The notes below the pieces were generated by a model, which did no database searches, was not told where the DNA came from, and saw only the letters and a program-made list of their open reading frames with translations. A stretch of DNA of 64,000 nucleotides from Cyrtodaria siliqua (Eukaryota; Mollusca; Bivalvia; Adapedonta; Hiatellidae): assembly GCA_037043455.1 (NCBI GenBank), contig JAWPHD010008228.1, positions 53,768 through 117,767 on the forward strand. The letters are read 5' to 3'. Within the stretch, counting starts at the first letter, position 1, and each line of letters begins with the position of its first letter. Both the position numbers and the translations under genes were made by a program. Positions 9,769 to 21,999 of the stretch are shown piece by piece.

Positions 9769-9902
9769 GTACGTGATTTATTTGTTTTCTTTTTTGACTT
9801 GTAGTATAACGTAAAGCGTATGTTATCTAATAGACTAAGTACGTAAATGAATATTTATCCATAACTTACTATTTCAATTATTTTCATTTTTTTTTTATTT
9901 CA

Positions 9903-10372
9903 GGTTAATATAACCATTAGTTACAATAATCACTGTTTTATAATTCACTGTTTTATAATTCACTGTTTTATAATAAGCATACATTATCAAGATGATAGCA
10001 CATAGACTGTACCACAGATTATCACAATGTTTCTTATATCACAGATTTGAATATCATAAAATGCTTGGAATTGCAAAAATATACCTTATATGCTCTAGCA
10101 TGAGAGAATGTATTATAGAAACATGTTAACTATACCGAAATAATATAAGTATCTTTACCTAATGATGGCCCATACAGCCATTTTAACAGTACTATACTGT
10201 CTCGCATTTTTAAAACGAACCATTACGTAGTCCCGCCTTAATTCCATTAAGGGGTAAGCTTCTATGTGCTATCATCTTTATAATGTATGCTTATTATAAA
10301 ACAGTGAATTATAAAACAGTGAATTATAAAACAGTGATTATTGTAACTAATGGTTATATGTACCTTTATCAC
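9903..10372. mobile_element. MITE with ~100-bp terminal inverted repeats
   Basis: The left end reads through TATAACCATTAGTTACAATA, three repeats of CACTGTTTTATAATT, then GCATACATTAT and GATGATAGCACAT. The right end at 10262-10372 is its reverse complement. The interior of about 260 bp is non-coding. The short + frame at 10283 is derived from the inverted repeat. Confidence 0.85.
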
Positions 10373-10479
10373 GGATATTTCGACAATAAAACATGTTTCA
10401 AAATATTTTTTACTGAAAAAAATGCGATAACCTGTTTAAAATTACTTTTTTTGAAATTTTACAGTATGCAACCGTTTTA

Positions 10480-11110
10480 AGCCAAAACTAAGGTCTCATT
10501 TCGTACTGTCCCACTCAGCCAACCCCGTTTTCGCTTCTTGGAGGTTTAATGGGGTATGAAAGTTAATACTCGGACCACGTAATTCTATAACTGAGCTTAC
10601 TATATTTAAAATACTACTTTCTGTGAGCTGTACTCGGTTTCGCTCAGTTGACTTACGGTATGTTTTAATCAAAGGAAGCCCCGTGTGGTTCCGGGGGCCC
10701 CGTTTGGTTACGGGGCACAGAATAGGGCCACTGCAGATCCCGTTGGAAGGGAAGGCAGAGAGGTAGAACCCCCAACCCCCCAAATTCATGTTCATTTTAT
10801 CTTTTTTTGACATGCTCATTAAAGGTCTTCATCATGACCCCTGGATTGTTTCAGGTGCCATCTCGCTCATATCACTAGAGCAGTGGCAGAAAAACTATAA
10901 CGTGGCTCCAGCGTAAATGGAGTGTCTACAATAGAATTTGCTGCAACTCTGCAGTTCAGGGTGAGAAGGTTCTAGGCCCGTTCTCCATAATTTATCTCGA
11001 TGTACATGGAGGATGAGCCTGGCATGTTCATTCATGTTAGGCGCCATATAACCTTTCATGTGTTGGAGCGCCTTAAAACCCCAATTCCGTTCAATTAATC
11101 AAATGAAGCC
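10480..11110 (+). mobile_element. Non-coding retroelement end, copy inverted at 59.5-59.97 kb
   Basis: From about 10670 to 11100 this matches the reverse complement of 59540-59960. Landmarks are GGCCCCGTTTGGTTACGGGG, GGTCTTCATCATGACCCC, TGAACTGCAGAG-type text, and a terminal GCGCC...CCTTTCATGTGTTGG. The last phrase is also at 32640. It ends in a TTCAATTAAT tail. It is probably the 3' UTR of an unrecognised LINE. Confidence 0.55.
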
Positions 11111-11119
11111 TATTACATC

Positions 11120-11540
11120 GGATTGTCTCATTCGCAACATCTCGATCAGTACATGGAATCATATTTCAAATGTATCTAGACGGAATCCATATTGTTTACG
11201 TCATACTTACACGTCGCCACCATAGATTTCAGCCACAAGTCCTTCGCAATTCAAGCTCAAAATCATTAGCAAAGTTGAGCAATGTCATTTTTTTCTATCT
11301 ATAGTTAATTTACAAGAAATAGTCTTTGTATTGTAATAACAAACGTGCAAGATAAATCAAACATCAACACGTGTAGCTAATGACCATATTGTTTATATAA
11401 CAACAGTGCACTATTTTCTGACCCAATTTCTTCCAGCTAACTACATGTAAAGATCTTTAACACAGTAATCCGTCGCAATACGTACGAGGCATGATCCTGA
11501 AGAATGGCAGGATAGGCCGACTATGCATGATGGCGGATGG
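11120..11540 (-). repeat. Copy 2 of the 5130-5560 dispersed segment
   Basis: Collinear with 5130-5560. Its minus-strand ATG frame is interrupted after about 20 codons. It ends with CGAGGCATGATCCTGAAGAA. Confidence 0.55.
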
Positions 11541-11878
11541 TGTCTTGCAATGCTAAACGCTGTTATAGGAGAGGCCCGATTAGATGTGTTCCTCGGAATA
11601 TCGCTATAGATATTTTAGTAAATCCTGTCATATGATAAAATAACATTGTATGCGTGTTCATTTCATATGAGCAAATATAGGGCATGCTTACATGTAGAAA
11701 TAAATAATATTTAATAAGCATAGTGACTGGTATGGAGAATTAACATATTGATAATTAACGTTGTTATTGTTTACTCAATTAACTGTTTATCAGCTTAGTA
11801 AGCTAATAAATTAAATTGAACATACTGCTTGTATGTCATTTTCAACATATGCATGTATTGAGTATGTATATATTTCAG

Positions 11879-12007
11879 AGTGTATCGCCAACGTTACCCA
11901 GTCTTGCTTGGATTGTAAGATAGGGCCAGACTGCCAGAACCAATATGAAACAAATGACCTATCTGCGACTGAAGGTCCCAGTTACTGTCTTGACATAAAA
12001 GCTGCAG
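11879..12007 (+). CDS. Gene 1 exon B: first half of the B-C eight-Cys domain
   Basis: Acceptor ATATTTCAG, then a phase-1 exon reading ECIANVTQSCLDCKIGPDC, a variable middle and YCLDIKAA, ending G|GTAATA. The five cysteines (E-C, S-C, D-C, D-C, Y-C) are conserved in every B exon of gene 2, as is the NVT glycosylation sequon. The middle of the exon is the variable part of the domain. It follows exon A2 by 2.1 kb, and its C partner lies 11.4 kb away at 23364 because the tRNA satellite and a LINE occupy the intron. The domain family is not recognised. Confidence 0.8.
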
Positions 12008-12039
12008 GTAATAATCTATAAATACTACCACTCAGTCAG

Positions 12040-12670
12040 AATATAGCGTACATGTAAATATAGGTATATAACAACTAAAGATTTTATGTTATAGTTCATA
12101 GGCATTTAACAGCCAGAATACACGCTTTAAGTTATGGTTCATAGGAATGTAACAGTCGGAGTGCAGGCCATATGTTACGGTTCATAGATATCTAACAGCC
12201 ATGGTACAACCATATGCTACAATTCATAGACAATAAACAGCCAGAATACACTCTTAAGTTATGGTTCGTAGGAATGTAACAGTCGGAGTGCAGGCCATAT
12301 GTTACGGTTCATAGACATCTAACAGCCATGGTACAACCATATGTTACGGTTCATAGACAATTGACAGCCAGTATACACACTTTAAGTTATTGTTCATATG
12401 AAAGTAACAGTTGGAGTGCAGACCATATGTTACGGTTCATAGACATCTAACAGCCGGAGTACAAAGTATATGCTACAATTCATAGACAATTAACAGCCAT
12501 AATACACATTTTATGTTACGGTTCATAGGCATTTAACAGCCGGAGAGTAGAACATGTGTTCCGGTTCATAGGCATTTAACAGTCACAATACACATTTTAT
12601 GTTACGGTTCATATGCATTTAACAGCCGGAGTGTAGAACATATGCTACGGTTCATATGAGTTTAACAGCT
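12040..12670. repeat. ~42-bp minisatellite, about 14 copies
   Basis: Units of the form GTTACGGTTCATAGGCATTTAACAG, a spacer and CATATG recur with alternating variants from 12090 to 12670. The array ends right where the tRNA-bearing array begins. Confidence 0.8.
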
Positions 12671-12785
12671 GGAATATAGATATTGTTAATTATACTCGCT
12701 CGCTCGCTCACTCACTCACTCACTCACTCACTCACTCACACTCACACTCACACTCACTCACTCACTCACTCACTAACTCACTCAC

Positions 12786-12816
<31 letters not shown>

Positions 12817-13027
12817 GTCAACCAACCAACCAAGCAATCAATATTGGGCAAGACACTTTCCCTTTGCTCTAAATATGATGCGCCTTTAAACAATATTCAA
12901 TTCAATTCAATCATACATCGTATGAAATCAACATATCTAAACGTGTCATATTGTTCTCCTAATTTGGGGATAGCTCACAACAATATAGTAAAAAAATGAA
13001 ACATATCTATCTTTTTCAAAAGGTAAG

Positions 13028-13099
13028 TTCCGGTGCCGGGAATTGAACCCGGGCCGTCTGGGTGAAAACCAGAAATCCTAACCACTAGACCACACCGGA
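13028..13099 (-). tRNA. tRNA-Glu: tRNA-Glu(TTC), array copy 1
   Basis: The 72-nt minus-strand sequence folds as a cloverleaf: acceptor TCCGGTG/CACCGGA with discriminator A, a D arm in TGGTCTAGTGGTTAGGA (A box), anticodon arm TCTGG-TTTTCAC-CCAGA with anticodon TTC, and a T arm in GGTTCAATTCC (B box). A TTTT run lies within 10 nt downstream on the minus strand and would terminate pol III. It matches the eukaryotic nuclear tRNA-Glu pattern. No 3' CCA is encoded, as expected for animals. Confidence 0.93.
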
Positions 13100-13920
13100 T
13101 TACTGATTAATTGTATAGTCGACAGTGAATAAATATATACTATGCATGAAAACCTGTTGATTGATCATATCAAGTAGCATGGTTATTGGAAACACGTGCA
13201 AAGCATCAATACACCACATTTTTAACCCTACATATATCATCACATAACAGTGCCGAGAACCACTAGGGTCACATGGAAATCTTGACGTTGTTATCAAGTA
13301 TACATATAAGCTTCTCGATTTATCAATCCAGTATCATTTTAACTTGAAAGCTTCTTGCATATATTAAATAAAATGTTGAGTTTTTAATTTTACTTCGTTT
13401 TTCTACCATATGTTTAAATATATTACTGGTGCATTATAGATCAACAGTAGGAAATATGAAAAAAAAATATTTGCTTTATTCTCTTCTTATAATTAATATG
13501 ATTGAACAAATGCAAGTTATGTAGAAAAACTAACGGGACGCCGCGATTTAAAAAAAATTAAATCAAAATTGCAGTGTGTCCCTTTAATCCCACTCACTCA
13601 CACACTCACACACACACACTCACTACTCGCTCGGTCACTCACTCACTCACGCACTCACTCACTCACTCACTCACTCACTCACTCACTCACTCACACTCAA
13701 TCAATCAATCAATCAGTCAACCAACCAATCAATCAATATTGGGCAAGATACTTTCCCTTTGCTCTAAATATGATGAGCCTTTAAACAATATTCAATTCAA
13801 TTCAATCATACATCGTATGAAATCAACATATCTAAACGTGTCATATTGTTCTCCTAATTTGCGGATAGCTCACAACAATATAGTCAAAAAATGAAACATC
13901 TATCTTTTTCAAAAGATAAG

Positions 13921-13992
13921 TTCCGGTGCCGGGAATTGAACCCGGGCCGTCTGGGTGAAAACCAGAAATCCTAACCACTAGACCACACCGGA
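13921..13992 (-). tRNA. tRNA-Glu: tRNA-Glu(TTC), array copy 2
   Basis: Identical to copy 1 over the 72 nt. The TTTT is slightly further downstream because the flank reads TTTTTCAAAAGATAAG on the + strand. Confidence 0.93.
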
Positions 13993-14833
13993 TTACTGAT
14001 TAATTGTATAGTCGACAGTGAATAAATATATACTATGCATGAAAACCTGTTGGTTGATCATATCAAGTAGCATGGTTATTGGAAACACGTGCAAAGCATC
14101 AATACACCACATTTTTAACCCTACATATATCATCACATAACAGTGCCGAGAACCACTAGGGTCACATGGAAATCTTGATGTTGTTATCAAGTATACATAT
14201 TAGCTTCTCGATTTATCAATCCAGTATCATTTTAACTTGAAAGCTTCTTGCATATATTAAATAAAATGTTGAGTTTTTAATTTTACTTCGTTTTTCTACC
14301 ATAGGTTTAAATATATTACTGGTGCATTATAGATCAACAGTAGGAAATATGAAAAAAAAATATTTGCTTTATTCTCTTTTTATAATTAATATGATTGAAC
14401 AAATGCAAGTTATGTAGAAAAACTAACGGGACGCCGCGATTTAAAAAAAATTAAATCAAAATTGCTGTGTGTCCCTTTAATCCCACTCACTCACACACTC
14501 ACTACTCGCTCGGTCACTCACTCACTCACTCACTCACTCACTCACTCACTCACTCACTCACTCACTCACTCACTCACTCACTCACTCACTCACTCACTCA
14601 CACTCAATCAATCAATCAATCAGTCAACCAACCAATCAATCAATATTGGGCAAGATACTTTCCCTTTGCTCTAAATATGAGGAGCCTTTAAACAATATTC
14701 AATTCAATTCAATCATACATCGTATGAAATCAACATATCTAAACGTGTCATATTGTTCTCCTAATTTGGGGATAGCTCACAACAATATACAGTCAAAAAA
14801 TGAAACATATCATTATCTTTTTCAAAAGATAAG

Positions 14834-14905
14834 TTCCGGTGCCGGGAATTGAACCCGGGCCGTCTGGGTGAAAACCAGAAATCCTAACCACTAGACCACA
14901 CCGGA
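14834..14905 (-). tRNA. tRNA-Glu: tRNA-Glu(TTC), array copy 3
   Basis: Identical 72-nt body with intact acceptor and anticodon stems and both internal promoter boxes. Confidence 0.93.
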
Positions 14906-15430
14906 TTACCGATTAATAGTATAGTCGACAGTGAATAAATATATACTATGCATGAAAACCTGTTGATTGATCATATCAAGTAGCATGGTTATTGGAAACA
15001 CGTGCAAAGCATCAATACACCACATGTTTAACCCTACATATATCATCACATAACAGTGCCGAGAACCACTAGGGTCACATGGAAATCTTGACGTTGTTAT
15101 CAAGTATACATATTAGCTTCTCGATTTATCAATCCAGTATCATTTTAACTTGAATGCTTCTTGCATATATTAAATAAAATGTTGAGTTATTAATTTTACT
15201 TCGTTTTTCTACCATAGGTTTAAATATATTACTGGTGCATTATAGATCAACAGTAGGAAATATGAAAAAAAACTGCTTTATTCTCTTCTTATAATTAATA
15301 TGATTGAACAAATGCAAGTTATGTAGAAAAACTAACGGGACGCCGCGATTTAAAAAAAAAAATCAAAATTGCCGTGTGTCCCTTTAATCCCACTCACTCA
15401 CACACTCACTACTCGCTCGGTCACTCACAC

Positions 15431-15847
15431 ACTCACTCACTCACTCACTCACTCACTCACTCACTCACTCACTCACTCACTCACTCACTCACTCACTCAC
15501 TCACTCACTCACTCACTCACTCACTCACTCACTCACTCACTCACTCACTCACTCACTCACTCACTCACTCACTCACTCACTCACTCACTCACTCACTCAC
15601 TCACTCACTCACTCACTCACTCACTCACTCACTCACTCACTCACTCACTCACTCACTCACTCACTCACTCACTCACTCACTCACTCACTCACTCACTCAC
15701 TCACTCACTCACTCACTCACTCACTCACTCACTCACTCACTCACTCACTCACTCACTCACTCACTCACTCACTCACTCACTCACTCACTCACTCACTCAC
15801 TCACTCACTCACTCACTCACTCACTCACTCACTCACTCACTCACTCA
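15431..15847. repeat. (ACTC)n microsatellite, about 104 uninterrupted copies
   Basis: 417 bp of perfect ACTC repeat, the longest such tract in the array. Both long + frames with LTHS repeats come from it. Its exact length is prone to assembly error. Confidence 0.97.
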
Positions 15848-16070
15848 ATCAGTCAACCAACCAACCAACCAATCAATCAATATTGGGCAATACACTTTCC
15901 CTTTGCTCTAAATATGATGAGCCGTTAAACAATATTCAATTCAATTCAATTCAATCATACATCGTATGAAATCAACATATCTAAACGTGTCATATTGTTC
16001 TCCTAATTTGGGGATAGCTCACAACAATATACATTCAAAAAATGAAACATTATCTTTTTTAAAAGATAAG

Positions 16071-16142
16071 TTCCGGTGCCGGGAATTGAACCCGGGCCGT
16101 CTGGGTGAAAACCAGAAATCCTAACCACTAGACCACACCGGA
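16071..16142 (-). tRNA. tRNA-Glu: tRNA-Glu(TTC), array copy 4
   Basis: Identical 72-nt body. The downstream side reads CTTATCTTTT on the minus strand, again supplying a pol III terminator. Confidence 0.93.
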
Positions 16143-16918
16143 TTACTGATTAATAGTATAGTCGACAGTGAATAAATATATACTATGCATGAAAACCTGT
16201 TGATTGATCATATCAAGTAGCATGGTTATTGGAAACACGTGCAAAGCATCAATACACCACATGTTTAACCCTACATATATCATCACATAACAGTGCCGAG
16301 AACGACTAGGGACACATGGCAATCTTGACGTTGTTATCAAGTATACATATTAGCTTCTCGATTTATCAATCCTGTATCATTTTAACTTGAAAGCTTCTTG
16401 CATATATTAAATAAAATGTTGAGTTTTTAATTTTACTTCGTTTTTCTACCATAGGTTTAAGTATATTACTGGTGCATTATAGATCAACAGTAGGAAATAT
16501 GAAAAAAAAAATTTGCTTTATTCTCTTCTTATAATTAATATGATTGAACAAATGCAAGTTATGTAGAAAAACTAACGGGACGCCGCGATTTAAAAATAGA
16601 TAAATCAAAATTGCAGTGTGTCCCTTTAATCCCACTCACTCACACACTCACTACTCGCTCGGTCACTCACTCACTCACTCACTCACACTCAATCAATCAA
16701 TCAATCAGTCAACCAACCAATCAATCAATATTGGGCAAGATACTTTCCCTTTGCTCTAAATATGATGAGCCGTTAAACAATATTCAATTCAATTCAATTC
16801 AATCATACATCGTATGAAATCAACATATCTAAACGTGTCATATTGTTCTCCTAATTTGGGGAGAGCTCACAACAATATACAGTCAAAAAATGAAACATTA
16901 TCTTTTTTAAAAGATAAG

Positions 16919-16990
16919 TTCCGGTGCCGGGAATTGAACCCGGGCCGTCTGGGTGAAAACCAGAAATCCTAACCACTAGACCACACCGGA
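16919..16990 (-). tRNA. tRNA-Glu: tRNA-Glu(TTC), array copy 5
   Basis: Identical 72-nt body. The unit around it is almost the same as copy 4, pointing to a recent unit duplication. Confidence 0.93.
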
Positions 16991-17766
16991 TTACTGATTA
17001 ATAGTATAGTCGACAGTGAATAAATATATACTATGCATGAAAACCTGTTGATTGATCATATCAAGTAGCATGGTTATTGGAAACACGTGCAAAGCATCAA
17101 TACACCACATGTTTAACCCTACATATATCATCACATAACAGTGCCGAGAACGACTAGGGACACATGGCAATCTTGACGTTGTTATCAAGTATACATATTA
17201 GCTTCTCGATTTATCAATCCTGTATCATTTTAACTTGAAAGCTTCTTGCATATATTAAATAAAATGTTGAGTTTTTAATTTTACTTCGTTTTTCTACCAT
17301 AGGTTTAAGTATATTACTGGTGCATTATAGATCAACAGTAGGAAATATGAAAAAAAAAATTTGCTTTATTCTCTTCTTATAATTAATATGATTGAACAAA
17401 TGCAAGTTATGTAGAAAAACTAACGGGACGCCGCGATTTAAAAATAGATAAATCAAAATTGCAGTGTGTCCCTTTAATCCCACTCACTCACACACTCACT
17501 ACTCGCTCGGTCACTCACTCACTCACTCACTCACACTCAATCAATCAATCAATCAGTCAACCAACCAATCAATCAATATTGGGCAAGATACTTTCCCTTT
17601 GCTCTAAATATGATGAGCCTTTAAACAATATTCAATTCAATTCAATCATACATCGTATGAAATCAACATATCTAAACGTGTCATATTGTTCTCCTAATTT
17701 GGGGATAGCTCACAACAATATACAGTCAAAAAATGAAACATATCATTATCTTTTTCAAAAGATAAG

Positions 17767-17838
17767 TTCCGGTGCCGGGAATTGAACCCGGGCCGTCTGG
17801 GTGAAAACCAGAAATCCTAACCACTAGACCACATCGGA
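17767..17838 (-). tRNA. tRNA-Glu: tRNA-Glu(TTC), array copy 6, acceptor mismatch
   Basis: One substitution in the 5' acceptor strand (TCCGATG instead of TCCGGTG) leaves an A-C mismatch in the stem. The internal promoter boxes and anticodon are intact. It is likely transcribed but of doubtful function. Confidence 0.85.
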
Positions 17839-18731
17839 TTACCGATTAATAGTATAGTCGACAGTGAATAAATATATACTATGCATGAAAACCTGTTGAT
17901 TGATCATATCAAGGAGCATGGTTATTGGAAACACGTGCAAAGCATCAATACACCACATGTTTAACCCTACATATATCATCACATAACAGTGCCGAGAACC
18001 ACTAGGGTCACATGGAAATCTTGACGTTGTTGTCAAGTATACATATTAGCTTCTCGATTTATCAATCCAGTATCATTTTAACTTGAAAGCTTATTGCATA
18101 TATTAAATAAAATTTTGAGTTTTTAATTTTACTTCGTTTTTCTACCATAGGTTTAAATATATTACTGGTGCATTATAGATCAACAGTAGGAAATATGAAA
18201 AAAAACTGCTTTATTCTCTTCTTATAATTAATATGATTGAACAAATGCAAGTTATGTAGAAAAACTAACGGGACGCCGCGATTTTAAAAAAAAAATCAAA
18301 ATTGCCGTGTGTCCCTTTAATCCCACTCACTCACACACTCACTACTCGCTCGGTCACTCACTCACTCACTCACTCACTCACTCACTCACTCACTCACTCA
18401 CTCACTCACTCACTCTCTCACTCACTCACTCACTCACTCACTCACTCACTCACTCACTCACTCACTCACTCACTCACTCACTCACTCACTCACTCACTCA
18501 ATCAATCAATCAATCAGTCAACCAACCAACCAATCAATCAATATTGGGCAATACACTTTCCGATTGCTCTAAATATGATGAGCCGTTAAACAATATTCAA
18601 TTCAATTCAATTCAATCATACATCGTATGAAATCAACATATCTAAACGTGTCATATTGTTCTCCTAATTTGGGGATAGCTCACAACAATATACATTCAAA
18701 AAATGAAACATTATCTTTTTCAAAAGATAAG

Positions 18732-18803
18732 TTCCGGTGCCGGGAATTGAACCCGGGCCGTCTGGGTGAAAACTAGAAATCCTAACCACTAGACCACACC
18801 GGA
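18732..18803 (-). tRNA. tRNA-Glu: tRNA-Glu(TTC), array copy 7, anticodon-stem mismatch
   Basis: The last base of the 5' anticodon stem is changed (TCTAG instead of TCTGG), putting A opposite C directly above the loop. The acceptor and T arms are intact. It may be on the way to becoming a pseudogene. Confidence 0.82.
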
Positions 18804-19568
18804 TTACTGATTAATAGTATAGTCGACAGTGAATAAATATATACTATGCATGAAAACCTGTTGATTGATCATATCAAGTAGCATGGTTATTGGAAACACG
18901 TGCAAAGCATCAATACACCACATGTTTAACCCTACATATATCATCACATAACAGTGCCGAGAACGACTAGGGACACATGGCAATCTTGACGTTGTTATCA
19001 AGTATACATATTAGCTTCTCGATTTATCAATCCTGTATCATTTTAACTTGAAAGCTTCTTGCATATATTAAATAAAATGTTGAGTTTTTAATTTTACTTC
19101 GTTTTTCTACCATAGGTTTAAGTATATTACTGGTGCATTAAAGATCAACAGTAGGAAATATGAAAAAAAAAATTTGCTTTATTCTCTTCTTATAATTAAT
19201 ATGATTGAACAAATGCAAGTTATGTAGAAAAACTAACGGGACGCTGCGATTTAAAAAAAATTAAATCAAAATTGCAGTGTGTCCCTTTAATCCCACTCAC
19301 TCACTCACTCACTCACTCACTCACTCACTCACTCACTCACTCACTCACTCACTCACTCATTCACTCAATCACTCAATCAGGCAACCACCCAGCCACTCAC
19401 CAACCCACCCACCATCTATGAGTATAGATATTGTTATTTGTAAGTAAATGTAAGTATACAAACAGCGGTAACTGTCAATCTATTTCTGTTTGAGATACCT
19501 ATTTAAATACTGTTACATAGTTCGGCGTCTAGAAACACTGCACAGTAGTATAATAATTAACCGCTTTA

Positions 19569-21475
19569 TAGATGAATGAATGGTGTTTTACGGCACGTCG
19601 ACACATAAATCGGTCATATTGTGCGCAAAAATTGATAAAAAATGAAGAAATGAAGTATTAATTAAAAATTAATGTAAATATATAAAGATAAAACTATTAA
19701 AACATAAGGGATGATAAGGTTTAATATAAACTATGTATGTAAATCAACAAATGCCCGTCAACGGGTATATAAACAAGTAAATATATATAAGAACACATTA
19801 TAATGATTTATATAGTCTGATCTCTTTTAGGAAATCTAAAACAAGACTAAAATCTACAGTATCAAATAACTCTTTCATAGTATTAACATTGTAGTACCTT
19901 AGACGCATAGGATCAAAGTCTACACATTCCAATAAGATGTGTTTGACCGTTAACGGTGCAAAGCAGGGTATACATTCTGGTAATTGCTCAGCTTGTAATA
20001 AACATGAATGAGTATAACGTGTATGCCCTATCCTGCACCGGGCTAGGACAACTTCCTCTCGACGAATGGGTCTACTAGAAGAACGCCATTCTCCGAGTAA
20101 CAGTTTAATTGAATGGAGTTTATTGTTAACTGACAAATCCCAAGCGGTTTGCCAAGAGTTACGAATATATGTGTTAATACAGCTTTTAAAATCAGTATAA
20201 GGTAATTTGGTATTAAATATATGTAAATATAATGCTGCCTTAGCTGCACTATCAGCTCTATCATTACCAAGAAATCCTTACATGGCTTGGAAGCCAGCAG
20301 AAAATAATAACATTGTCAATTATAAGAGAATTGTACTTTTCTAAAAGTTGAAGCACAACTGGGTTATCATGTTTCATATTACCCAGTGCTTGAAGAGACG
20401 AAAGGGAATCAGAAAATATTACAAAATGGTCATCATCAGCTTCCTGAATATAATTTAAGGCAAGTTCAATTGCCTTAAGTTCAGCTGAAAAGATAGAGGC
20501 CTTGTCAGGCAGGCGGCTCTTTATGCTGTGTTTGTGAACAACAGCTCTGCAGCTACCTTATCTCCATCTTTAGAGCCATCTGTGTATATATGTTGAAAGT
20601 TACTGTATTTCGATTTAATTTCTTTAAATTTGCTTTGAAAGACAGTCGGGTCTGTACTGGATTTGTTATTATTAAAAAGGTCAAAAATAAGTGTTGGTGT
20701 TTCCAAATTCCACGGTGGAATTTGTGGTACTTTGTACTTGGCAATCAAATTTAGGTCGATTTCTGTATCTCTTAATTTTGGTTTAATACGAAGACCAATT
20801 GGTCGTATGGCCTTCGGTTTTCGATCAAAAAGAGGTTCACAACTAGGATTAAAAACATTATCGAAAGTTGGGTTTGAAGGGTTAGACTTTAATTTAATGG
20901 CGTATTGAAGAGCTAATTTGTCCCGTCTATGAGACAGTGATGGTTCATTAGCTTCAACATATAGACTTTCGATAGGTGATGTACGAAAGGCACCTAAGGC
21001 GAGTCGTAATCCTTGATTATGTATAGGGTCGAGCATCTGCAAGTACGACTTGCGGGTCGATCCATATACTATCGAGCCGTAGTCCAGCTTGGATCTGATA
21101 AGAGATCTGTAAAGTCGCAAGAGGACTTTTCGATCTGCTCCCCAATTAGTGTTTGCAACAACTTTAAGTAAGTTAAGAGCTTTAAGGCATTTGGCCTTCA
21201 AGTATTTAAGGTGTGGTATAAACGTTAATTTACGGTCGAAAATAATACCAAGGAATTTTGTCTCATCCACTACTGGTATTGGTGACCCATCCAGTGTTAG
21301 ATGAGGGTCTTCATGATGTTTACGAAGTTGACAAAAGTGCATACAATTAGTTTTAGATTTAGAAAATTTAAAACCATTTTCATCAGACCAGGTCTGAAGT
21401 TTATTGAGACATTGTTGTAATTGTCTCTCGATAGTATTCATGTTTTTTTGCACGATAACATATAACAAAGTCGTC
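19569..21475 (-). mobile_element. I-like LINE, 5'-truncated copy
   Basis: Minus-strand coding remnants run from just after the RT active site to the C-terminus. The RT thumb region reads ...NGFKFSKSKTNCMHF and then FLGIIFDRKLTFIPHLKYLK. An RNase H start follows (HIYTDGSKDGDKVAA), and the C-terminal CIPCF...HILLEC zinc-knuckle-like segment is encoded near 19.9-20.0 kb. The RNase H continues in other frames, so frameshifts are present. The 3' UTR ends in GAATGAATGG repeats at 19569. It is almost the same element as 44766-47960 but ends just short of the YVDD motif. It lies inside the B-C intron of gene 1. Confidence 0.85.
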
Positions 21476-21589
21476 TTTATAGATACCAGTATGCTTAACT
21501 CACATACATTACGTTATATACTCATGGCTAATAGATACATGCAGCTAACATACTACAAATCAGTAGTCTTTTAACTTACTGGTCCTTCA

Positions 21590-21990
21590 TCAAACCCACT
21601 ATGTGTAGTTTTAAAGTAGAATATGGCTTAAAGACACTAACCCGTCAAATAACGGCAAAATTAACCATTTATCAAAATTCTATCCAGGTTTTCAGGTCAA
21701 ATAATAATGTATATGTGCCGATTAAAACTAAAGTTTTATTAACGAATTCTTAAGATACCGGTGATTGAATACGCGTAAAATGAATATGAGTTGGTAACTA
21801 TTAATTCGACGCTGCAGTTTTGGGGTTTGGGCTGGCTGGTAAAATATGTTTATATTGTGTCTACAGAGTTTGGATTCACAAAATATGTAAGTTATATTAT
21901 ATACTTCGTCGTCAGTAGGTTTAGAAACGAAGTACGTATGTTGTGACTATTGTTGGTGGGATAGCTACTTTAAGCTATGGCTAGTGAGAG
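21590..21990 (-). repeat. Dispersed non-coding repeat, inverted relative to 48.86-49.26 kb
   Basis: The reverse complement matches 48860-49260. Examples are GTTTGGGCTGGCTGG against CCAGCCAGGCCAAAC, GAGTTGGTAACTATTAATTCG, and the CCGATTAAAA...CACATATAC region. Further diverged copies lie at 30.9-31.55 and 41.4-41.62 kb. No coding capacity. Confidence 0.65.
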
Positions 21991-21999
21991 ATGTTGCTA

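Larger units (their letters stand above)
12675..19446. repeat. Tandem array carrying tRNA-Glu genes and (ACTC)n tracts
   Basis: Eight (ACTC)n tracts alternate with seven nearly identical unique segments of about 0.8 kb, each holding one tRNA-Glu gene. Spacing between tRNAs is 893, 913, 1237, 848, 848 and 965 bp, and most of the difference comes from tract length. Each unit also carries a 'TTGGGCAAGA-ACTTTCC ... GATGAGCC-TTAAACAATATTCAATTC' piece that matches the 3' part of the SINE at 54548. A 14-bp direct repeat TATAGATATTGTTA occurs at 12675-12688 and 19433-19446, flanking the array. The conserved 65-aa minus frame and the LTHS-repeat frames in every unit are not supported as genes. Confidence 0.9.

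Noticed and set aside
13100..13297. 65-codon minus-strand frame present in every tRNA array unit
   Set aside because: It recurs because the units are nearly identical copies, not because of selection. There is no splice context, no known homologue, and it abuts the tRNA promoter side.
15369..15928. Long open frames of LTHS repeats on the + strand
   Set aside because: They are translations of the perfect (ACTC)n tract, open because the four-base repeat has no stop in these frames. No other support.
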